Part shown: piece by piece, positions 24,881-37,397 of the stretch
Layout: each line of letters begins with the position of its first letter
Numbering within the stretch: position 1 is the first letter of the stretch
Assembly: GCF_000003815.2 (NCBI RefSeq)
Contig: NC_049982.1
Location: 24,422,553 to 24,484,552, forward strand
DNA length: 62,000 nucleotides
Source: Branchiostoma floridae
Lineage: Eukaryota; Chordata; Leptocardii; Amphioxiformes; Branchiostomatidae
Direction of reading: 5' to 3'
Translations under genes and position numbers: made by a program
Notes under the pieces: generated by a model
What the model saw: only the letters and a program-made list of their open reading frames with translations
Databases searched by the model: none
What the model was told of the DNA's origin: nothing

Positions 24881-27800
24881 CTGCAATACCCAAATCAACT
24901 CAATACTGAAAAAAAGTAGAGATACATGTACAAAGCTTTCATGGCTGTAAAAGCAAATTTCACACATAATATTCCCAGCAATCAACAGCATGAAATCTCG
25001 TTTTGTTGGCCCTGTATGCCCCTTGCCATACAGGGAAAGTATAGCCCATCCAGTTAGTGAATCAAGACACTGTTGAATAGTTGGTGTGTATGAGAGCTAG
25101 CTGGAACTTTTTTGGCCCTTGATTTTTTTTCTCCTTTAACTTGCCCAATCTCTAAAATTCAGAAAATGGCTTTACAGAACTTATCAAAAATAAAAGGGGA
25201 CACAAACTCACAAGGCAAGCCTCTCAGTCTTATGTTGTGAAAGTACAATGTACATGCCAGCAATAACTAAATCAAACTTTGTACATTTCACAACCAGAGA
25301 ACTTAATTGTGTCAGGGACAGTAAAAAGGCAATGGTAATTCTCAAAAGAACTTTAAAATAGACACTAAGTATGTGGTCAGATATCACAATGTTGAAAGAT
25401 AAAAATCTTAACTTATGTCTATCCAAACATATTTGAAAACTGCATAAATCTGTACTTGTAACATTAACAAGCATCTGGCTTCAGGTAATATTACATGTGG
25501 CTTCAACAAGGGTGGAAGAGTAGACCTCAGCATGGAATACGACTATGATTACGGACAACGATTCTGTTTTGATGATTTGAATTGTAAATATGACCTGTGT
25601 ATACTTTCTTTTCCTGTTCCTAGCTACATGTATTGGCTATATGCTCCCTTTGGCCTTAAAAGCAACATGGGTTCGCTTCCCATTTTAAACTCTACCAGAG
25701 AGTCTCTGGTATGTATTCAGAGTTTTTTCAATCACGAGACATTAGCAGTCAAAGGGAGAGTTGTCAGTTTTCTTGTGATTATTCTGTTCAAACTTGATTC
25801 TATGGTTGACTTAAATGGTTCACATGTGTTTGTATGTTTGTGCAGGTTGAGAAAGTGTGAAACATCTAAGATATAGATTCTATATGATGTAATATATCTT
25901 GTAGTGTTTGTGATTTATGTCACATAGATCTTATTTAGAATTATTTGATGAAGAATAGCTTAAAAAGGCGAATGTTCTTTAGGAATGACGAAAATGTGAT
26001 TTTTGTCACATGGATCTAATTGAATTTTTTGATGGAGAATGATGATTTTTTATGAAGAATGGGTCAAAAAGATTAAGAATGTTGTTTAGGAATGACGAAA
26101 TGTTCTGGAGACACAAAGTGTGGAAAAGATGCTGAGACATTCAGTAATGTTGTACATACAGAAAGGATCCTATCATTGTTAGAAAAGTATCATTGTGTAT
26201 AGAAATGACCTTGCAGGAGAATTGTACAGAAAGAACCGATAATATCTGAATAAGAGTTATGCAGCATCATCAAACTTGGTTGTATGGTTGACTTTAGGGT
26301 TTCTGGACATGCAAATGTATGCTTATGCAGGTTGAGAAAGTGTGAAACATCTACATTTATTTGATATGTTATCTAATTCATTTTGTAGTGTTTGTAATTT
26401 TTGTCATATAGATCTCATTGAATCATTTGATGGACAAACTAAAAGGATTTAGAATGTTGTTTAGGAATGACGAAATGTTCTGGAGACACAAAGTGTGGAA
26501 AAGATGCTGAGACATTCAGTAATGTTGTACATACAGAAAGGATCCTATCATTGTTAGAAAAGTACCTTTTGTAGGAATGACTTTGCAGGAAATTGTACAC
26601 AAAGAACTGATAATATCTGAATTAGAGGTACCCAGCATGATCAAACTTGGTTTGGTTGAATCAAGAGTTCCTGGCTATGCATATGTATGTTTGTGCAGGT
26701 TGAGAAAGTGAGAAACTTCCATATATATTCTATATATTATGAAATATATTATATAATTTTTGTCACATATATTTAATTGGATTCTTTGATGGAGAATGGG
26801 TCAAAAAGATTTAGAATGTTGTTTCTGAATGTCGTAATGTTGTACATACGGAAAGGATCCTATGATGTATCATCTTCAGTCTTGGTGAATAAAATTGTCT
26901 CTAGTTGTGAAATGAAACTGTTTCCTCTAATTTTATTCCTAGAAATATGCTTAGACAGGAATGCAACAAATGTGTCATTACCGTAACACAGATTATCCTG
27001 GGTAAGATGTACAGCATAGCATCACTAATTGTATCTAATTGATTTACAACTGAAGTTATTATCAGGAAAATTCATTTTTTTCTCCCTAGTCCACTTGTTA
27101 GATTAGAGATTAGCCCTTATAGGTATCGAGATGACTCTTAATGAACTGGAAGAACAAACGAAAGGCTTCGATTCATTCTGTATCAGAAAGTTGTGAGGTT
27201 ATCATAGGTAAGATAGGTATCACTTTAGTATCACTTAGTGTCAAAAGAAAAGTCCTCCCTAGTCGACGTCTTAGGCTAGAGAATAGCTCTTAAAGTCTTA
27301 AGATACTCTTAATGTATCTGGAAAGACATGGAAAGACTTCGGTTCTTTATCAGTAAATTGCAAGGGAGTCCCGCTCATGGGGCCATGTTCCGCTTGGAAT
27401 TGTGGGAAGGCAATGTCACGGGACAGAGGTTAAAGGTTAGCCACTTCCCAGACCAGTGATCTAATAAGATCAAACACACCAAGCGCCCGTCAGACGTTTA
27501 GCAAATACCATACCCTTCGGATGAAATTACATGAACTGCACATACAAACACATACTCTCAGAAAAAGAACATTTGATTTGTATTATTAGACTATAACGGA
27601 CGCAGTCACGGCTACACAACTAACCGAATGCTATTACAAAGAGCTAGACCTTGTAACTCAGACCAAAATACAGTATACAAGTGGTTATAATTAGGAGGCA
27701 CATACAACGTCACTAGCTAGGTATTACATATTTTTTGACGTATGCAAACCGGTGACATTACCAACCTTACAGTTGTGCTGAAAAGCATGGTGTGGTGAAA

Positions 27801-27893
27801 AGCAATCTGAATAATGATATAAAAAAAGTTTCACGACCCTTAAAATATCACAAGAACCAGTCTTCTACTTGTTAATGTAAATGTAGCAGATAC
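24881..27893. other. 3' flank of LRR-Ig gene 2 and end of duplication copy 2
   Basis: Similar to 10271-12270, with three or more of the ~390-bp units (about 25795-26900) against two in copy 1. Similarity fades near GCTCATGG at 27376 (12250 in copy 1). The frame at 25532-25876 is interrupted in copy 1, so I do not call it a gene. Confidence 0.55.
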
Positions 27894-28148
27894 ATGGGGA
27901 AGGCAAACAGATGTCAACTTACCGACAGCAATGCCCCCATGTGGAGGACGACCAGACTGCAGGACTTTCAAGAGATGGTCCCGGATGTAAATCAACTGTA
28001 TCTTCCTAGAGGACAAAATATGAAGTATTCTTTAACAGATGTCATGCCGAAAACAATAAGTTCCCGCAAAAATCCAATGGTTCTTCCCTTCAACAAAAAG
28101 TACACAAAAGCAACTGGCGATGAAAAAATCTCCCCCTTGAAAATTTAA
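27894..28148 (+). CDS. Doubtful 84-codon ORF, unknown
   Basis: Encodes a hydrophilic peptide with no recognisable motif (VPDVNQLYLPRGQNMKYS in the middle). Residue use is fairly protein-like. It runs directly into the minisatellite at 28145 and has no paralogue in the window. It may be an exon of an unseen gene or chance. Confidence 0.15.
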   Translation: MGKANRCQLTDSNAPMWRTTRLQDFQEMVPDVNQLYLPRGQNMKYSLTDVMPKTISSRKNPMVLPFNKKYTKATGDEKISPLKI

Positions 28149-29100
28149 GTGTCCCCTACGCACAAATGTTCCTCATGAAAAAGTGCCCCTATGAAAAAGT
28201 GTCCCCCATTAGAAAATGTCCCCCATACAGAAACGCCCCAATGAAAAAGTACACCGCGCACCAATGCCCCACATAAAAAGTGTCCCCCTGCAGAAATGCC
28301 CCACATAAAAAAGTGTCCCCCTGCAGAAATGCCCCACATAAAAAAGTGTCCCCCTGCAGAAATGCCCCACATAAAAAAGTGTCCCCCTGCAGAAATGCCA
28401 CACATAAAAAAGTGTCCCCCTGCAGAAATGCCACACATAAAAAAGTGTCCCCTTGCAGAAATGCCCCACATAAAAAGTGTCCCCCTGCAGAAATGCCACA
28501 CATAAAAAAGTGTCCCCATGCAGAAATGCCCCCCATGAAAAAGTGTCCCCATGCAGAAATGCCCCCATGAAAAAGTACCCCCCCCCCCATACAGAAGCCA
28601 TGAGACGCCCCCATGCAGAAATGCCCCCTCATGCAAAAGTGATTCTCATGAAAAGTTCCCCCCAAGCAAACGTGTTCCACATGCAAAAGTGTTCCTCATA
28701 AAATGCCCCCCCCCCCCATGCAAACGTGGTCCCCATGGAAAAGGGTTCCTCATAAAAAGTGTTCCCCATGAAAAAGTGCCCAACCCCATGAAAAAATACC
28801 CCCCCGTGCAGAAATGCCCCCCGTGAAAAAGTGCTTCCCTTGCAGAAGCCCTCCCTTGAAGAAATTTTCCCCATGGAGAAATGCCCCCCCACCCCCCATG
28901 AAAAAGTGCCCCCCATGACAAAGTGTCCCCCATGCAGAACTGTCTCCCGTGAAAAAAGTTTCCTCCATGCAGAAGTATCCCCTTGTTGAAATGTCCCCAT
29001 TCAAAAATGTCTCCCATTAAAAAGTTCCCCCATGCAGAAATGTCCCCCCTAAAAAATGCCCCCCTTGCAGAAGTACGCCCTTGTAAAAAATGTCCCACTT
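28145..29100. repeat. C-rich minisatellite, about 33-bp unit with two half-units
   Basis: Core unit GTGTCCCCCTGCAGAAATGC followed by CCCACATAAAAAA, near-perfect from about 28275 to 28510. It decays on both sides into variants of AAAAAGTG..CCCCATGCAGAAATG, each unit being two related ~17-bp halves. The Gly/His/Phe-rich minus-strand and Pro/Cys/Lys-rich plus-strand ORFs are repeat translations; all frames stay open because the repeats lack stops. Confidence 0.9.
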
Positions 29101-29967
29101 GCTTCCGTTCTAATGGTAAAACTAAAGAAGTTATCAGGAATCGGTCCCGATACAATTTGCTGTGTCTCCTCAAAACATCACAAATTGTACAGCATTTGAT
29201 ATGTAGCAATCCGTGGAAGGCTACGAGACGTGGTATTACACTACAACCATTTGAAGTTATTTATTCATTTAATCAGGAGCACAACTGTAGTATGTCAAAA
29301 CTTCCATTTACAAATGGCAGCTTCTGTCTATAACTCCTGCACCTACAAGTTTGCTTTCTTGGTGTAGAACCCACCAGGGCGCGATTGCCCGGTTAACACG
29401 TTTGTCTTTTGTTGTACACATTTCTGTAGAATTCCGGGAATTTCTGCCAATCGGACATATACTGTACTGTTAGGCTAGCCCCTGAGGCGTCGCCCAAAAC
29501 GCACATTCACAGTGCAACCGTGTGTGGCACTCTCTGTCTCTAGTATTTATATATTTAGACGGATGGCTACATTTGATATCACTACTGCCACACAGGACTA
29601 ATTCTATGGAAACTTCGAAAACGCTAAAAACCTGTCATAAACTATCAAGGTACCATCATATAGCACAGTCATTCGGATAATGACAAAATAGCAGTTACTG
29701 TATCATTTTATCCGTTCTTTCCATAGAGCAACAAAATAAAACTACACATGAAATTGTTGAAGCAGGTATGTCCAGTTGTTCAATGAACAATTTCATACAT
29801 CATTGCATAAAAACGCAGAAACTGGTACTAGTAATTAATCCCCATCTCTTATGGACGAGTTTCATTGATTGCATTATTCTACAACTCAGTCAGTGTAACC
29901 CCCTTTATAAAATGGTACGCCCCATGTGCTGAATAATAGGTTTGGATTGGTCTCATCTCGAATATAG

Positions 29968-29977
29968 GATTTATATA
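29968..29977 (+). promoter_or_regulatory. Candidate TATA box
   Basis: TTTATATAAG in a non-repetitive context, followed by a GC-richer leader-like segment and then a large intron-sized distance to the NHL coding exons. This is a guess from sequence form only. Confidence 0.25.
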
Positions 29978-30864
29978 AGTGCTTGATACGTCTGGTTCCA
30001 GCACAGAAGGCATCACACAGCAGGACAGTAGGTCACCTCACAAGTCTGCGAGCTCTAAATTTTCCCTTTTTACAGCATCATGGTCTATATTCTCTCGATC
30101 AACACACGAGGTTTGAGGATTAGCTAAAATTCGCAGGTCACAGAGCCACGTGGAATTTGTAAGGGTAAAATTTCATGCGAAAGATTTGCCGGTACGGTTT
30201 CTCTGAAGGTTTTCAAATCATCTGACCGTTGATAACCGACCTTTTATAGAGAAAGGTAGAATTTCAGGCATCGGGTAGCTCGACTTTGATGCTTTTAAAA
30301 TTTGCCGAACTGCTGGTGATCAGTGTGAGCTGGGCCGAATACCTTTGACAAGAGTCTCCCAAAGAAAGTCGTTTAGGTCCAATATCATTTCATCAACAGC
30401 TGTTCTTTCTAACTGTGGCCGATTCCGAACTACACATGGAGTCTGAGACCGCGCCTTCTCAATCGACTGTGAGTACAAATTCCTAATTGTGACTTCACAT
30501 ATCATTTGTGATTTACTTCTTCATCTGTAGAGAACACCGATTTTCCTAAGATTTTAAATCAGTTTCTTTCGTTAGTTTTATTATGTAACTGTGTGGTTTG
30601 AATGAGCAAGGCAATATGTGAACAAGTCAAAGAACTGTCAAATTTGGCCGAAAATGAATAAGATTTACAATATAATAAAGAAAGCCATAGAGTGCGTGAA
30701 CGTACCAAACCTACGTCCCAAATAGTTCAAAGCAGTTTGGAATATTTGAGAATTTTGATCAGACAAAGTACTTTACCGAACTTCTACCCATTAGAATGTT
30801 ATTGAAATTGCAACTTGGCAATACAAAAAGGTTTTGCATGGCGTGGTACGTATCAGACATATTT

Positions 30865-31940
30865 ACCTCCATGAAATGTCATGGAGGTTATATTTTCTGT
30901 TATGTGTATTTGTCTGTGTACAAGATTACTCAAGAACGGCTGGATGGATTGGTTTCATACTTGTTGTTTTGGTGGGGTGTGATAAAAGCTCGAATCGATG
31001 AGATTTTGGGCGCCGTATCTGTCGTTATAATTGATGTAATAATATCAGAAATCACCCCTATATCTGCGATATATTGGAACAGGCATCGTGCTTTAAGTGT
31101 TTGTTAATGGCTTAGCTCAAAGCAGATGGTGAGGTGATTTGTATGACAGCTGTTTGGGGAACCCCGAGGTTTTTTGAATATGGTAATTAGTTTTATTTAT
31201 GTCTGCTTAGGATATCATGGAGATGTGAAGCGTAAGTATAATTGTAAGAAGTTGAGGTACATTTAACGGTAATGCTTAACAGGTATGGATGTCTCACATA
31301 CTGTACTGCTGATTTGAGTGACATGGTGATTAAAATACCATTATGTCCTCTCATCTGGGTTGGGTGTCAGAAGTTTTATGGGCGATACAGATGTTCTGAT
31401 TTTGTTACGATAAGGGACAATTGTTAGTTGTCTCTTTCGTAGCCAATGGTACTTGTTTTTAGCAGACGGGGTTGGCGCCAAGTATTCATCTTACAGTTGG
31501 TGTAGGGCTGTCAGAGGAAAGTGTGCATCTCGTTTTTGTACCGTGTGAACAGCTGATGTTATGACATATTGTTGGAAAATCAAATCACCATCTGACTAAA
31601 GTTGGCCACATCCCTTCGTCTTTTTGAGTTTCCCAACTTCCTCCCACCACACCGCTCTGAGGCATATAGTCGAACCTCAATAATGCTGACAACCTTAGAC
31701 AGTTTAAATGCCAAACATCAAGCTTAAGGAACACCACGCTACCATATGCCGTTGACCTCTTAAACGCACATTACACAATTAAGTGTCACATTTTAATAAT
31801 TACTAATCAGATGGACATCCTCTGTGTCATAAAATAAATACACCACTACTTTCCCAACATTTATAACCATTACTCTCAAATACAACCGACTATAAACATA
31901 CATACCATCCACAAAAAAACAATAAATATTTCATGGAGGT
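30865..31940. mobile_element. Possible non-autonomous element with TIR ACCTCCATGAAAT
   Basis: ACCTCCATGAAAT at 30865-30877 is matched by its reverse complement at 31928-31940. Just inside the left end, CTGTGTACAAGATTACTCAA and GGATGGATTGGTTTCATA resemble dispersed segments near 515-580 and 13790-13855. No clear target-site duplication. Confidence 0.4.
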
Positions 31941-33053
31941 ATGAGGTCCCCGAACTCTAGTTACCTTTAACTTTGTATTGACCCTAATTCACGAGTCCAG
32001 CCTATTTTGGGCTGACCCATAAAATCAGACAATTACGTCGCCGAACTCCCGCTTATCAAAATTATGAAAATCCATTACAAAATCATCAGTCCAGCAGCTG
32101 GCCTGTCCGAAAACTTAAACAATTGGCAGGTAAAGTATATATAGCCAGGTTGTATTTCTTCACAATTCAAGACGAACATATCACGATAACCAGTCATATT
32201 TACGGGTTTTCATTAAAAAGATATAAGAATATTAATAAGAGTACTGATTAAATTCTATGGTAGTCAGACTAATATGGTTTCATACAAAAAATAAAATGAA
32301 AAAAGTTATATCACTAGCGAGATAAGATTGGTTGGGACTACAAGTATGTCAGACAACAGTAATTATTGAAATTGCCTGTGTGAAAGAGGACCCGGTATGT
32401 AGTTCTGAAATTTCCACCATATATATTTGCCAGTGATAGTCCATTTTATTGGGAATTCATATTTTACGGAAGACTGGATAAGCAACAACAAAGCGAGTGA
32501 ATTGCATAAGAAATAAGGGTGGCAACTGCGCACGCGCGGACGAACTGCTGCAGAAATCCAAAAATGTATGCCAATCGGACATATACTACACTTATACCAT
32601 ACTTCTGTCTTTTTCAGATACAGTTGTCATATGTTTGAGTCTCCTGTTATTAAATACAGTGGATGTATAGACTGCCCTCATTAATCATGCAAATTAGCCT
32701 CTGATTTGTATGATTAGTACCTAATCGTGTACATTTTGTAAGACATTTATGAAGCTATCTACATTCCAAATACCATGACGATCCGTCAACCCTTAACCGA
32801 CTTTATTCCCCTCCTAAGGGATAATGCTACTAGACACAGGCGCAAAAATTTCAGAAATGCCTATCAAGTTATGCTAGCCCTTAAGGCGTCACCAAAAACA
32901 ATTGGGTACGTTTTAGACACTGTAAAAAATTATATAGAAAGTCGGACTTGCACAGAATTAGTCTGTGTGATTCTTGTTCATATCTTTCAGTGGTATGTGG
33001 TCTTACAAACCGTAAGATTACAAAATATGATATTATTATTCATGCCACCATGA

Positions 33054-35797
33054 ATGTACCAATGCCATTTGATGTTACAGCAGAGTGATCACGTGGCATC
33101 AGTGGGAAACATCGGCGATTCACGACAAGACGGGATGACGTCAACAAATCTGAATACGGAGGCTGCTAAACTCGTCTTTTGCCAGGCTGAAAATGATGAG
33201 GGTTTGCTCACCCAGTCCGATGCTTCTAGACATGAGAGAGATGAAGACGACGACATTGATCATGAGCACATTCTTACAGAGAGTGGAGCTGCGGCTGAGA
33301 TAGAATCGATTGTGGTAATCAAGTATGGTGACGCCGATATTGTGCAAACTTCTTACATGTGCCAGGGTCACATGGCGTGTGGGACGGCAGACACAGAAGA
33401 GACAGAAACGAAGACACCCTATGGAGATGATGATACATGTTCAATCAGCAACAATGCTACCTCAGGTCAACCGATAGGTTACGATGGTGCATCCGCCAAC
33501 GATGCTGACTGTGTGGAAGATGGCCAAAACACCAAGAACGTTCGACATCACCCAAATATGCTATATCCACATGTGTCATGCCTGCAAAGGGACCAAGTCC
33601 AAAATCATATTTACACGCAAAATACTTTGAATTCCATTTCGATAAACACTGAAAACCCCAATCTGATCTACACACAAAAGACTCTAAATAGTGACCCGCT
33701 GAACCAGCAGAATGTCTGCAACACGAATCCAATGTACGCCCCGAATGGAATCCCTGAACTTGAATTACCTGCATCAGACTCAAATATAACTGCAACATCA
33801 ACAGGACCTGACACATCAGCAGACATTTGTGACATCAAGCCATATGCTGTTAGGTATCAGACAGATGATGATGTGGCTACAAAGAGCAAGGAAGCAAGGG
33901 ACCCACAAAATCAAGATGCCAGCTGTTGCGACATTGACAAAATTGAACCATATGCAGTTAGATACAAGGAAGATGATGACGTGCCAGCGGAAGGAAAGGT
34001 AACTGTGCAAGAACAATTACAGGATGCCAGCTGTGGCAATGTTGGCATTGAACCGTATGCTGTTAGGTATGGGGAAGATGATGACCTGCCAACGGACAGA
34101 AACACAACCGAGAGCGAGCAGACGCAGGATGCCTCCCCTGACAATGTCAACATTGAACCATACGCTGTTGCATACATGGATCAGGATGAAGTAACCTCAG
34201 AAGACAGAAATGACACCCGAACCATCTCAGCAGGCTGTAGCTCCTCCGGGGATGCTACCAATGTGTCTGTCGGTCAGGGGAGCAGCAATGATGTGCGTGA
34301 CGATAGAAATCAGGCACCGATGCCAAACGGTCCCCAACAACATATTTCTGGTAAGACATTCAATGTGCTAAACGTATTTCATGTAGACTGCTGTCAGAAT
34401 GTTTTGTCTTTTTGTTGCATACTAACTTACTTGCTGCATACTACATGACCGTTAAATGATTGACAATGTTGACAAAGACTTACATATGCAACATTATTGT
34501 TCGCTATCGCTGATTCAAAAGCATCATTTTCAAGTTTCCACGCAAAATACCATGTGTCCAAATTGTCATGTTTCTATCCAGAATATCATATTTTTAGTAA
34601 TTAATTCTAAAGTTAATTTGTCGTGATCAAGCAAAATTGAGAGCCTTATTCGAGTGTTGTTTACTACTGCATTCATTTCTTGTCGTTTTAATTAGGTTTT
34701 GCCCTTTTGCTGGTGTTAAGATATTATGAAATATTTTATCTTAGGGTGTCGATATCGCTGTAAGCGTGCTGTTATCCTAACAGCCATCGCCCTGCTGTTA
34801 TTGATCATCGGTGGAAGCTTGATATGGGCATTCTTTTACACCGGCACGTGGGACACTCAACAGGTGCGCTGTTTACTTTTCAGTTTTGACACTTGCTAAT
34901 AAATAGGTATTATGTTATGTGACTGCAATATGTACCTTCCCATGCAGTCTTCTAGGGGTGGAGATCGGTTCCGGTTCAAAACCTGTTCTTTTCTTTGAGA
35001 AAAAATCGAGAAAAAAATCGGTGGACCGGATTTTGGACCAATTACAAAATGCACAGATTACATCTGCAAGTGTCTACTCCTTTTGAAGATTACCGGCCCA
35101 AGAAAATGGCAAGAGCGAAGTTAAGTAAAGAGTATAGATTGTATTCAGTTCTACCACATTTCTACAGTCAAACGTACAGAGGCGGTTAGCCTTGTTTACA
35201 GGAAGACACTAGGACCTTCAAACGTCAGTAAGAGTCGGACACTCCACCAAACAGATTCCTTTGTACCTAGGCTTTGTTTCAGTATCGCCAATTTACAAGT
35301 TTTCACAATTAGGTCCAGACTCACGTCCGGACTTAGACCTGATCCCCTGGATCTGAATCGGAACCCCCCTCTCGCCATGGACCAGTACAGCTAGCTATAT
35401 ACTGGTGTGTTGTAGCCATCCTATTCTAGCACCTGCTCCCCACAACGCTTGTTTTCACGCATTTTACGGTAAATCAATTAATCAAAGACGTCATCATTTC
35501 GCATCAACAGGCCTTGACGTTCACACCAAGCCATGCGTCAGATCTACCTGGATATGGATCTAGCTCTGGAACGACAGTAATGACTGGCCCCACATTGAAG
35601 GTGGGGGAGAATGCTTTTGAAAAAGTGTCTCTGCTTTTACATTCACACCCCTGCACACACCACACACACAGACACACACACGCGCGCGCACACACACACA
35701 CACGCACACACACACACGCAAAAGTGACCACATCCTAATAATGGACGAAGCATGAAGAGATTTGGGAGAGCTTTTAATTTGTTTGATGCAATCATTC

Positions 35798-35855
<58 letters not shown>

Positions 35856-37397
35856 ACACACGCGCGCGCGCGCGCGCACACACACACACGCACACACAAC
35901 AAACACTCACAAAAGTGACCACATCCTAATTATGGACGAAGCATGAAGAGATTTGGGAGTGCTTTAGTTTGATGCAATCATTCCTTTACACTCACACTCA
36001 CACACACACACGCGCGCGCGCGCGCACGCACACACACACACACACACACACACCTACACAGAAACACACACACAGATTTATGTGTATGATTATAGATTGG
36101 AAATGTTACAAGGAGCTAATTGATACTCTGTTACAGGTAACGACTGTCAATAGCTTCTTGAGGGAAACAGCATTAACACTGCGACCGTCAAACACCTCTC
36201 AAGGTAATGTTTTAAGTATACATGTAAATAATTATGTATGTTTGGGGAGGAAAGGGGTGTGAACTAAACTTGAACTGTGAAAATATGGTGTCTTGTATTA
36301 TCATCACGCTAAGAGGTTTATTGATATAGAAGTTTTTACAGTATTCAAACATGGAAGGATTATTTTAACACTCTATATTATTATGTAATGATACACTTAG
36401 TAAAAAAAACTGTGAGTGTTTTTTTACTGTCACATAGATTGTTTCATATACTGGAACCACGATGTGTTTTTCACGCGTTTTAGCTAACACACGCGAAGGA
36501 CCAAATTCTAATCATCAAAGACGGTACTTGCATAGAGATGTCAAATTGTAATCATTCACTGCAGATCCTTGTGATGGAAATGAGAAATCAGGGAGGATCA
36601 TCTTTGGTGGATTGGGAACAGAACCAGGGAAATTCAAACAAATCCGCGGAGTCGCAGTATCTGGTGACAACGAGATCTTCGTGGCTGATTTCTCCAACAG
36701 ACGAATCCAAGTCCACACCATGGGAGGGGTGTTCCTCCGCCTCTTCCCGACCGTCGTCCCGGGTAAAAAGGTTAAGACCATGCAGCCCAGCGGTGTGGCC
36801 ATTGATGGGGAGGGGCATCTGTGGGTAGTGGGAAAGAGAAAGGACAATGTGCACGTGGTGCAGTACAGTTGCGACGGACAGCCTTTGTCCAAATTTGTCG
36901 TCACGGGTGAAGTAGTATTACCCGACACCGACATCGCAGTGGACCTGACCAATGACAAAGTCATCGTGAGCATCGTGCGTGGACTTTTGGTGTTCCAGCC
37001 TAACGGATCGTTACATCTGAGATTCGGAGAGAAACGAGAGTTCATCACATCGGGCGTAACGACGGACAGCGAGGGAAACATCCTTGTCACGGTCAGACCG
37101 AGCACAATCCAGATGTACAATCGCCACGGCAGACTGTTATTCACAGCTAGAGTACGCGGACATGGAGGACGACCAGGTTTTCCCCGAGGCATTTGCATGG
37201 ACACTTTTGGTCGCATCGTTGTGGCGAACGTTTATCCAGCAGGACGAGTAGACATGTATACAAGCCGCGGGGACTTTGTCCGCACTCTCGCGAACATTAC
37301 GCACCCTTGGGGCGTTGCCGTGGGACGTGATGGGCAGTTGGTGGTGACTAGCCTAAAGGACGATACTGTGACCATCTTTCCACCCCAAGTGACATAG
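33054..37397 (+). CDS. Type II membrane NHL-repeat protein with PYAV tyrosine repeats (five exons)
   Basis: Exons 33054-34350, 34745-34863, 35511-35600, 36137-36203 and 36565-37397 have GT/AG borders and consistent phases (1,0,0,1), giving 801 residues. Residues 1-432 are acidic, probably cytosolic, with four repeats I(K/E)PYAV(R/A)Y followed by acidic residues, plus NPMYAPNG and [10 protein letters not shown]. Exon 2 encodes CRYRCKR and then a TM helix ([16 protein letters not shown]), the charge order of a type II protein. Exons 3-4 are a Ser/Thr-rich stem. Exon 5 (about 277 residues) is an NHL propeller ([51 protein letters not shown]). The start is uncertain: TTACAG at 33075-33080 could be an acceptor, making the first exon begin at 33081 with an unseen upstream exon. 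It probably binds an extracellular ligand and signals or is regulated through tyrosines; no partner can be named. Confidence 0.8.
35640..36080. repeat. CA/CG dinucleotide arrays with a duplicated spacer in an NHL intron
   Basis: Three (CA)n/(CG)n arrays (about 35650-35720, 35803-35908, 35988-36077) are separated by two copies of a ~85-bp spacer containing AAAGTGACCACATCCTAAT and GAAGCATGAAGAGATTTGGG. The alternating CGCGCG/CACACA tracts are typical Z-DNA-prone sequence. Confidence 0.92.

Larger units (their letters stand above)
29101..33050. other. Gene-poor upstream region of the NHL gene
   Basis: I find no convincing gene. GGATTTATATAAGTGCTT at about 29968 is a TATA-like box followed about 30 bp on by TTCCAGCACAGAAGGCA, a possible promoter and leader for the NHL gene, unproven. 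A second TATATATAG lies at 32138. CCAATCGGACATATACT occurs at 29447 and 32571, marking dispersed repeats. A possible 1.08-kb element lies at 30865-31940. Confidence 0.4.

Noticed and set aside
25532-25876. 114-codon ORF starting MEYDYDYGQRF
   Set aside because: The homologous sequence near 10935 in copy 1 is interrupted, so the frame is not conserved.
28145-29209. CRISPR-like regular repeats
   Set aside because: The units are contiguous, without unique spacers, and the genome is animal; this is a minisatellite.
32775-33053. 92-codon ORF directly before the NHL coding region as its first exon
   Set aside because: It ends in a stop immediately before 33054, has no plausible donor, and contains a dispersed repeat also seen near 29470.
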